NCBI GenBank assembly: GCA_964621645.1
Contig: CAZUMH010000076.1
Location: 1 to 17,097 of the forward strand
DNA length: 17,097 bases
Source: CAZUMH01 sp964621645
Lineage (GTDB): Bacteria > Zhuqueibacterota > QNDG01 > JAGLOF01
Reading direction: 5' to 3'
The stretch's first letter is position 1; every line of letters starts with the position of its first letter. The notes beneath the pieces were generated by a model, which searched no databases, was not told where the DNA came from, and was given only the letters and a program-made list of their open reading frames with translations. A program made the position numbers and the translations under genes. Positions 1 through 8,500 of the stretch are shown in pieces.

Positions 1-2
1 GG

Positions 3-1898
3 ACAGCCTGGCGGATGGGCGGCTTCTCCCTTGATGCTTCAGCGACTCTGGACACTCTTTTCCATCCGGTTCAGGGGACCCTCGAGGCCGGACTCTCCTC
101 GCTGTTCGGAGGTGCTGTTTCCCTGGTTCTGGATTGGAGTCTTCCTGGTGGAAATCTGCCTTCCCTCCGGGCGCGGGCCGGCCTTAATGCCGACTCGCTG
201 GATCTGGCCGCTCTCTCCCTGCTGTCTCCGGAAACGCAGGGACGGCTGCACTGTAATGCGGATGTTTCCGTGGAAGGATTTCACCGTATCACGGGGAAGA
301 TGACAGCCTCCAGCGACAGCATCGGCTACCTGTTTCAGGACCGGCTGGAACGTTCTCCTCCCCTTCTGCTGACAATGAGTATGCTGGCCCGGGCGGACAG
401 TTCATTGAGCCGGATCAATCTGGACAGTCTCCGCTGCGACCTGGAAGATCTTTTTTCCCTCTCCACTGCGGCGTCCTACCGTACCGGGGAAAAACTTCTT
501 GAAATATCCGATTTGACTTTTACCCTGGACAACAGTCGTCTTGCCCCGTTATTCCCCTTCAGCCTGAAAAGACAGGTCAGCGGAGGCAGCTTCAGCGGCC
601 GGGAAGTGCTGTCCGCCTCACTCAGGGCCGGTCCTGGTCATTTTACCAGCAGCGGAACCTTTGAAGTAAAAAATGGCGGTTTCCGGTCGGAAGATTCATC
701 TCTGGCTCTGGACAGCCTCTCGTGTATCGCTGACTGGCAAAGTAAAGCAGACAGCCTCGATGGAAATGTTGCTCTCCGGCTGGGCCGGGCCGTTCTGCCG
801 GATAACGGCGGCGCCACTCTCGGAGGAGCCAGAATGGAGTTCCGCTTTGGATCCCGCAACCTGGAATGGCTGAGCCTTGAAGACGGTCGTATCGTCCTGG
901 ATAAAGCCGGGATTTTGGGGGGCTTCTCGATGAGAGCTGATTCCATCCTTGCCGAGCCGCGCCTCAGCCTGGACGCCGGGCTTCACTTTCATTCCGAAAG
1001 GCTCATTCCTCTGCCGGCCGGCGTCAGGGTCAGAGGCGATCTTGTCTGCCGCGCCGCCTTCCGCAGCAATACCGAAGGATTAGGCGTCAGCCGCCTCCAG
1101 GGAAGCCTTAGCGGTATCCTGGATACTCTTTTGGTAGATTCTCTGCTCAGCCTGAAGAGAATGGCAGCCCGGCTGCCTTTCTCACTGGCCTGGGACTCCA
1201 CCGGCCTCAGCCGGGATTCCCTTTCCCGGCCCTTCTCAGGATTAGAGTACAGTGAAAACAGAGCGATATATCGAGGCTTGACCCCCACTATCGGCTCGGT
1301 AGAAGTTCAGGAAATGACGATCGGCAAAGTACGCCTCACCTCGCTTTCTCTGGACGCCAGGCTGGCTGACGGCAGACTGGATATCCCCTGGATGGCTGCT
1401 GATATTCTGGGGGGAAATCTGCGGGGCAGCATAGGACTGGATCTGCCGTCTTCGAAAGATGAAGTTATAGCCTATCGCGTTTCGGCACAGCTTGCCCGTA
1501 TAAACGCCGCCGCCCTGAGCCGGGAAAGTTCCACCGCGGGGGAGGACAATTTAATCGATGTATCCCTGAATTTTCAGGGACGGGGTATGGATCCCGCCGG
1601 CGGCATGGATGTGCAGGGCTATTTCCATATCACCCGAATCGGAGCCCGCTTCGCCGGCACATTGCTGCAGCAGCTGGATCCCCGCGGGGCGGACCGGTCC
1701 ATCAGATTGACCCGCCGCCTCCTGAACATCGGCTGGAAACCCAAACTATTCTCTTTTGAACTGAGGCATGGCTACGTCTATCCGGCTCTCTCGCTGGCCC
1801 AGCCCTGGTTTTCACCCATCAGACTGCCGGAGACGCTGACATATGGAAGACTCCCGCTGGAATTCTTTCTCAATCCATCGGGGAGGAGTAAGCAGTAA
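3..1898 (+). CDS. YdbH/AsmA-like intermembrane transport protein, C-terminal part
   Basis: This reading frame is open to the left edge, so the N-terminus lies outside the window; about 630 residues are seen. The protein is built of repeated short beta-strand units with many L-D-S-L and G-x-L-x-G type turns, the pattern of AsmA/TamB/YdbH bridge proteins that span the periplasm as a hydrophobic groove for phospholipids. The C-terminal 200 residues fit the YdbH-like end domain: a segment reading LADGRLDIPWMAADILGG, then a basic stretch (LTRRLLNIGWKPK) and a final PWFSPIRLPETLTYGRLPL motif. The next gene encodes a YdbL-type protein, as ydbH is followed by ynbE-ydbL in E. coli, which supports the YdbH assignment over a generic AsmA protein. 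Methionine 15-17 is not a convincing start because no ribosome binding site precedes it. A possible frameshift near positions 15-20 is described in the findings. Family confidence is moderate because sequence conservation in this superfamily is low. Confidence 0.7.
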   Translation, partial: TAWRMGGFSLDASATLDTLFHPVQGTLEAGLSSLFGGAVSLVLDWSLPGGNLPSLRARAGLNADSLDLAALSLLSPETQGRLHCNADVSVEGFHRITGKMTASSDSIGYLFQDRLERSPPLLLTMSMLARADSSLSRINLDSLRCDLEDLFSLSTAASYRTGEKLLEISDLTFTLDNSRLAPLFPFSLKRQVSGGSFSGREVLSASLRAGPGHFTSSGTFEVKNGGFRSEDSSLALDSLSCIADWQSKADSLDGNVALRLGRAVLPDNGGATLGGARMEFRFGSRNLEWLSLEDGRIVLDKAGILGGFSMRADSILAEPRLSLDAGLHFHSERLIPLPAGVRVRGDLVCRAAFRSNTEGLGVSRLQGSLSGILDTLLVDSLLSLKRMAARLPFSLAWDSTGLSRDSLSRPFSGLEYSENRAIYRGLTPTIGSVEVQEMTIGKVRLTSLSLDARLADGRLDIPWMAADILGGNLRGSIGLDLPSSKDEVIAYRVSAQLARINAAALSRESSTAGEDNLIDVSLNFQGRGMDPAGGMDVQGYFHITRIGARFAGTLLQQLDPRGADRSIRLTRRLLNIGWKPKLFSFELRHGYVYPALSLAQPWFSPIRLPETLTYGRLPLEFFLNPSGRSKQ

Positions 1899-1959
1899 TA
1901 TAGCAACATTTCCGGCTGCACTCGTCAGCCCGGGAAAACAAAGACAATAATTCCATTCC

Positions 1960-1965
1960 AGGAGG
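1960..1965 (+). promoter_or_regulatory. Ribosome binding site AGGAGG deciding the start of the YdbL-like gene
   Basis: A perfect AGGAGG lies 7 bases before ATG 1973. An in-frame TTG at 1967 sits only one base after it, too close to be used, so ATG 1973 is taken as the start. Confidence 0.85.
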
Positions 1966-1972
1966 ATTGAAG

Positions 1973-2533
1973 ATGAAACGATACATCTTTTTACCCGCTC
2001 TGTTCCAGGCCATGCTGCTGCTCTTCTCTGTGTGTAGCATAAAAGCCCCGGAAGTGCAGGTAACCGGCGAGAAAACGGCGCTGGAGAAGGAAGTCCTGGG
2101 AACCTATGAACGGCTGGAAGAAGATACCTGGATGATCGCCTCCTCACGTTCGGCCAGAAAAACGGAAAACGGCGTTATCTCCATCCAGAAGGAAAAGGTT
2201 CTCGAGGCCATGCAGCGGCAAAAATTCAATAAAGATGATGTGGATGAATTCAAACGACAAGGCTATCTTGGAGAAAACAATCAGGGACTGCTGGAATTGC
2301 GTTCCGTGGAATCACTGCAGAATAATCCGGAGTCGCTGAAGCTGGTGAAGGACATTATGGCCGAGGAAAATGAAGATCGGATCACTATCCGCAACCGGGT
2401 GATCGAGTTGAAATCCTCTCTGCAGGAACAATCCCGGGAGGAGATTCTGGCTGTGTTCGCCAAGATGTACCAGAGCAATTCCGAAAAAAATGTGTGGATT
2501 CAGAAAGCGGATGGAAGCTGGATCCAGAAATAA
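1973..2533 (+). CDS. YdbL-like (DUF1318) probable lipoprotein with YnbE-like N-terminus
   Basis: A 186-residue protein. Residues 1-20 form an export signal (MKR then a hydrophobic core) ending at Cys21 in the context L-F-S-V-C; this is an imperfect lipobox, since Val at -1 is unusual, but a lipoprotein is likely. Directly after the cysteine comes SIKAPEVQV, resembling the mature start of E. coli YnbE (Cys, a few residues, then A-P and alternating hydrophobics), the strand that pairs with the C-terminal end of YdbH. Residues from about 70 onward match the DUF1318/YdbL family: a Q-G-Y-L-G-E-N-N-x-G-L-L-E block, an R-N-R-V-I-E-L block and a C-terminal W-I-Q-K-A-D-G-S-W-I-Q-K ending like that of YdbL. 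The gene is 74 bases after the YdbH-like gene and one base before the CHAT gene, so the three are probably co-transcribed. YdbL itself has no defined biochemical activity. The reading as a YnbE-YdbL fusion is my inference. Confidence 0.75.
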   Translation: MKRYIFLPALFQAMLLLFSVCSIKAPEVQVTGEKTALEKEVLGTYERLEEDTWMIASSRSARKTENGVISIQKEKVLEAMQRQKFNKDDVDEFKRQGYLGENNQGLLELRSVESLQNNPESLKLVKDIMAEENEDRITIRNRVIELKSSLQEQSREEILAVFAKMYQSNSEKNVWIQKADGSWIQK

Positions 2534-2534
2534 C

Positions 2535-5500
2535 ATGAAAAGACTTATCATTATAGCCCTGCTCTTTCCCCTGAGTCTGGGACTGGCCCAGGTACGGGAA
2601 ATTCGGCAGCTGTCGACTCATCCCGCGGATGATTTCTCTCCCGTTCCTTCACCGGACGGGCGCTGGCTGGTTTTCGTCTCCGACCGTTCAGGAAATCTCG
2701 ATCTCTGGCTCAAACCACTGTCCCGGGGCAGTGCACGTCAGCTGACCTGGCATGTCTCCCCGGACTTCAGCCCCGCCTGGTCCCCGGACAGCCGGAGCAT
2801 CGTCTTCGTATCCTGCCGTGAAGACGCCGCCGGTGATATTTGGATATTGAAGATCGATCCGCAAAACGGCAGGCCGTCCAAGGCGGGGCCCTCCCGGCTG
2901 ACTCAATGGCAGGGCTCCGACCGGCAGCCGCTTTTCAGCAGGGGGGGCAGAAGCGTCATCTTTACCTCCGAGAGAAAGGACGGGGCCAACCTATGGGAAA
3001 CGGATGTGCAGGGAAAGATGCCGCGGCAGCTCACTGTGAAAGGAGGGAGCCAGGCTTCTTTGTCTCCATCGGGGAAATGGCTCGTATTTACCTCCACCCG
3101 TTATCAGGCTCAACCCGATATTATGCTCATGCGAGCTGATACTTCCGAAGCCCAGGACGAACAGACAGGAAAAGCCTATCCCCTTACCTGGGGCCGGGAC
3201 ATCGACAGCGCCCCACGCTGGTCCTACGATTCCCGCAGCGTTGTCTTCAGCCGGGTGCGGTTTGATTCTAATAATGATGGCCTGATAACCCCGGAAGACC
3301 GGGCCGCCCTCTGGAAAAAAGAGTTAGGCGGCTCCACCATCGCTTCAGAAGATATCATACTGGGAAGGAACGAATTTCAGCTGAGTGCGGATTTTATATC
3401 CGCAGCCTGTCCGGCTCCGGACGTGTCCGGTGACATCCTCTTCCAGGCCGGGGAAACGGGTAAACGGGATATCTTCGTTCTTTTGGGAGGTGATCTCTTC
3501 CCCAGAAGAACCACCGCGGCACAGCAGTATGCCCAGGCTCAAGAAAAGGAAGCCGCGGCAGTCTCTTCCGATGATCTTCTTTTCGCAATCCTCGGCTATC
3601 AGCGGATACTGGATATCTTCCCCCGCAGAGAGATCTGGTGCGCACGTTCTCTCCTCCAGCAAAGTTCCATATACTCCACGCTGGGACGTTATCAAGATGC
3701 GGCCCGCCCTTTGCGAGAACTGATCCGTTCCTATCCCCATCAGCGCCCTCTGATACTCGAGGCGGAACTCAAGCTTGCCGCCCTGCCGCTTGACCCTCTG
3801 CCAGAGAGAATAGCCCGGCTCCGTTCTTTGCTGGAAGAATACCGGGGTCTGGATCGCAATAGCGCCGAAGTTCACCTGCTGCTGGGAGACCTGCTGCGAG
3901 AAGCCGGCGACAAGACCGCTGCGATTGAAGCCTACAGCGCCGCAGCCGCGGCCGGTCCGGGAGGATCCAATATAGTGGCCTCCGCCCGTTTGAAAATCGG
4001 TGACCTGCTGGCCTCGCAAAACCAGCCTGAAACCGCCCGGCAAACATGGCTCTCCGTTCTGCGTGATTACGGTTCAGTACCACTCTGGCGTGACCGGGCC
4101 GGCCGCCGTGTTCTGGAAATGATCCAGGGAGACGACGAAGCACAAATTAAACAGCTGCGGGATATAATCGAACAGGCTTCTTATTTCCCTTCCCTGGCGG
4201 TCGAAGCACAACTCAGAATCAGCCGGATCTTGACTCGACAGAATCACGTAACTGAAGCCCTGCGAGAGCTCGAGCAGATACCGGCTCTGGCGCCGATGTT
4301 GGACTGGGCCCTGGCCCGCAGTACAATCGATCAATCCTCCCTCCGGGCCCGACTGGGACAGGAGCTGCAGGCCTTCATCAAACTGGAAGAAGTGATAGAG
4401 AAATACAACTTACTGGAAGGCGGCCGCTATGCCCAGGCCGCTCAGGATACGCTCTTCTCCCTCTACATGCGGTCGGCCCGCCGACTTCTGCAGGATCAGG
4501 ACCTTACCCTGGCGGCAACCCGTTTCCGCCGCGCAGTCAGCCTGAAACCGAGAGACATCCAGGCACGCCGGGGATTACTGGAATCCTCATACCGGCTGGG
4601 ACGGCTTCCACAGATGGTGGATGAACTGGAAGCCGAACTTGCCGATAATCCGACCGATCAGGTGCTCCTCTATTCTCTGGGATTGGCCTACTCGTACCTG
4701 GGAGAAAACAACCGAACCCTGCTGGAGCGATCGAACGCGCTGCTACAGGTGTCCCTGGATCAGGATTATCGACTGATCTATCCTTACCGCACTCTGGGAT
4801 ATAACTATGAGCGGCTGGAGAAATTAAGGGAGTTGGATGAAGGAAGAGAACGGGGCCTGGCCGTGCGGGCCTTCCGGCTGGTCACTTCTCCCCTGCGCTG
4901 GCTGGCAGGTCTCATTAGAGTGGGCGGGGATAAGGAAGAAATCGGGTATTATGAGAAGGCCATCGAAGTGTTGACTACGGCCATGGAACTGAATGATGAA
5001 AAGAAAGACCCCGCTATGGAGGCCGCCCTGGCACAGAACTTGGCGAATAATTTCTACAATTTGGGTGAATTCGGATTTAAACGAGCGTTCCATTACTACA
5101 ACTACAGGCTGGAGCTTGATACCACCTTTACCTCGCCCCAGGAGCAGGCGGTATTTTTCGAACGGGCCGGCCGCTGCGGCGAGGTTCTCGATGATATCGA
5201 TCCGGCGATCTCCTTTCTCCACCGGGCAGTTGCCATTTATACATCCCTGGGTAATGGGCGTCAAGTACGGGAAGACAAGCGTCTTTTGGCGTTTCTTTAC
5301 CACCTGCAGGGACAATACGAAAATGCCATCGCCATCTATGAAACGCTGGCCCGGGAGGATGAGGCTGAATCCCGTCTCAAAAGCGCTGAACAGGAGTATC
5401 GCAACGCGGCATACAACTACCACCTTCTGGGAGAACCCGATCTGGTCCTGGAGAATGCCTATAAGGCAGAGAAACTGCTTGAACAAATCGGTATCAGCAG

Positions 5501-8500
5501 TAAACGGTCGTACCGCAACGCTCTGAGAGTGGAAATCCTCGGTTTTTCCATTCCGGTCTGGAGCATGGAAGAAATCGGCGGCGCCTCTTCTCAAGGGTTG
5601 ACCACGGCCGACGAAGCCGCGCTCGTATACAGTCTCATCAGCAGCAGTCATGAAAATCAAAAGTTCTTCGATCGGGCCAAAGAGTACGAAGAGAAACGCT
5701 TCACTCTCTTCCAAAAATCCGGCGACCGGCTGGCCAGGCGCATCTCATTGAACCGCCTGGGCGTGCTCGCCTTCAAATCCGCGGATTTCAGCCAAAGCTG
5801 GAACTACTTTCTGGAATCCTTCCAGGAAAGTCGCAAACGCAAGGACCGGATCGGCCGCCTCATCAATCTGGACAACCTGGCAAACGCCTGCCTCAATCAG
5901 CCGGCAGACAGCAGCGGTCTGGCCCAACTGCACCGGACCATCACCGTCTGCGACGAGGAACTGCGTCAACGCTTCGATCCGCCCCTTAATGACGGGGAAA
6001 AATCACGGCTCCTGGCTTTGAGGGGATCCCTTCTGACCCGTCTGGCAGAAAATGAACTGAGTGAAGACGGCGATCCCTTATCCTCGGCTTTCAGGGCTTT
6101 GGAGTACAGCCTGCAGGCGGACTCGTCCTTTCGGGCCGCCCTACCCCGGGCCCGTAAAGCGCGGCAAAAAGGAATGATCCTGGCCACCCAGGCCCGCCTT
6201 TACCAAAAAACCGGCGAATCAACAACGGCCCTGCAGCTGGCAGACAGCAGTCTCTCTCTCCTTTCCAGAGCCGGAGAAGAGGACCTCCTCTGGCGAATCA
6301 ATTATCTGCGAGCCGGCCTGCAGCAGGATTCCGGAGAAGAAGCTCTCGTCGATTACCGGCTGGCCATGGATGAGTTGGAGGCCGTCCCTGTCTCAGAGAT
6401 AGGTGATGAAGAATTCGTTGCCGGCCGGGAACGACGCTTTCAGCTCTATGCGGACGGCGCCGCTTTTATGGCACACCAGGGCAAGCCTGAAGCGGGGCTG
6501 CTCACGTTGGAACGGGGTCTGCGCCGGCGGCTCAGCGAACTTTTAGTCTGGCGACCGCTCACCTTTAAACGGGAACGCCACAAGATCATCTGGGGAAATC
6601 TGCTCTATCTGAGGCAGCGATGCTACCAGGATAATCTACAAATACAGACGGCTAGGAGAAACAAGGCTCCCCTTTCTCAACTTCGTGAACTGGAACGGGA
6701 ATTTTCATCATTAAGCGGGGAATACAAGCAGATCTGCAAGGAACTGCAACAGGAAGATCCGGTCCTGGCTCATCTGGCCGGTGTCTCCAATCTTTCGCTT
6801 TCCCCGGTTCGTTCCCTTTTGCATGACAGAGACGGCGTTCTGATCTACCTGGCGGAGAAGGATACCACCCTGCTCTGGCTGCTGGATTCAAATAGTCTGC
6901 AGGTGCGGTCCATCCCGGCCGGTCGAGGTGATATTCTTGCGCTGATACAAGAGATGAACCGGGAACGTGGTGCGGGTGAAACAGGGCCGGCTCTGGATCT
7001 GCTGGGGAAGACACTTTTCAAGCCGGCAGAGGATTGGATCAGAGGGAAAAAGCGGCTCAGCATAATACCGGACCGTGACCTTTGGCGTATTCCCTTCTCC
7101 GCCCTGTCGTTCCAGTTCCTCGGAACGGACAGTATCGAAATCAATCTCTTCCCCTCCCTGACCGCTATTACGCTCTCATATCAGCGGCGAAAGGCAGGTT
7201 TGAGAAATGGACTGTTCGTTGGAGAAAACAGTGACGCCCCCATCGCCGCTCAGATGAATACGTCTCTGGAAAAAACCACAATACTTCTGGGAAGCGGTCA
7301 GGCCACGGAAGCTGCGGTCTCACGCTCGCTGGTCTCTCCCCACCTCGTACAGCTGGAACGTTGGTGCCGTTTCAACCGTTACGATCCCTTTAGATCCTCC
7401 TTTGTTCTCTTCCATGATACCGGTACAGACGGCTATCTGCACGCCTGGGAACTTATGGACAAAGATATCCGCGCAGCCCTCTTCATCATCCCGCCGGGAG
7501 CGGATGGAGCGCCTTCCAGCTGGGAAGGACCGCTGGCCTTTTACTGGAGCCTGCTCTACACGGGTGTCCCTACCATGATTAATCGTCTCTGGCCCGTCGA
7601 CCGGAGAGCCGCCAATATTATGAACAGCGTGTTTTATCGTGACCTGGCCGGCAACTCGCCCCTCCAGGCGATGATGCTGGCACAACGTGCCGTACGGGAC
7701 AGCCTCTCCGCGCCTAAAGAATGGGCCGGATACCAGCTTATCGGATTCCAGGGAATGAATCCGCAGGAACGGCTCCGGTTCGCAGCCGACAATCTGCTGC
7801 TCAGGGTCCGTGAAGCCCAGGGATATGAGCAGCAGGGCGAATTCAAACGAGCGCTCCGGCTCTATCAGGAGGCTCTCGATATGTCCCATCTTCTGGGGGA
7901 CTCGACGCTTACCTATAATATTCTTACTCTCTCTCTTTCAGCATCCATTCAAGGTAATCTCTGGAGCGAAGCCGCTGATTACCAAATACAGCTGCAGTCA
8001 TTCGCGCAGAACCAGGGACTGGAGGATGACATTCTTACGGGCCAGCAGAACCTGGCCGTTTTCTATCAGCGGGAAGGCCGTCTGGAAGAGGCCCTGCAGG
8101 CCCAGAAAAAGTATATCGAAATGGTTGTTCAGCAGGGTGATCGACTCGAAGAGGCAAAAGCCTCCCGGGAAATCGCCATGCTTCTTAATGTGGCTCAACG
8201 GAGGGATGAGGCCGTAACCTGGACCAGCCGTGCCTGCAGCCTCTATACCAGTCTGGGAATGGAACTGGAGACGGGACGCACCCTTATCCGTCAGGGGCGG
8301 ATTCTACTGGAAGGAGATCGCTATATTCCTGCGGCGGAAGTACTGGCTCGAGGTCTGGGAATCCTGGAACAGGGGGAAGACCAATCCGGACTGCTGTTTG
8401 AGATTGCTTCGGGATATCAGCTTTTAGGCCTGGCGGAAGAACGGCTTACCCGCTATGAAAAAGCAATCAAGCACCAGGAAACAGGGGTCGATCTCTTCCA

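Noticed and set aside
1967..1972. TTG start two codons upstream for the YdbL-like gene
   Set aside because: It is one base from the AGGAGG; ATG 1973 has the proper 7-base spacing.
2490..2534. Upstream ATG extending the CHAT protein by 15 residues
   Set aside because: It lies inside the YdbL-like gene and puts a charged tail in front of a clean signal peptide that begins at ATG 2535, one base after the previous stop.
3345..4043. - strand open frame of 232 codons within the CHAT gene
   Set aside because: Composition is Gly/Arg/Gln-rich without family motifs and it is opposite a clear TPR-coding region.
4824..5714. Long - strand open frame of 296 codons opposite the CHAT gene
   Set aside because: It lies wholly opposite the TPR region of the CHAT gene, has no ribosome binding site or recognisable domain, and reads as a shadow of a GC-rich coding strand.
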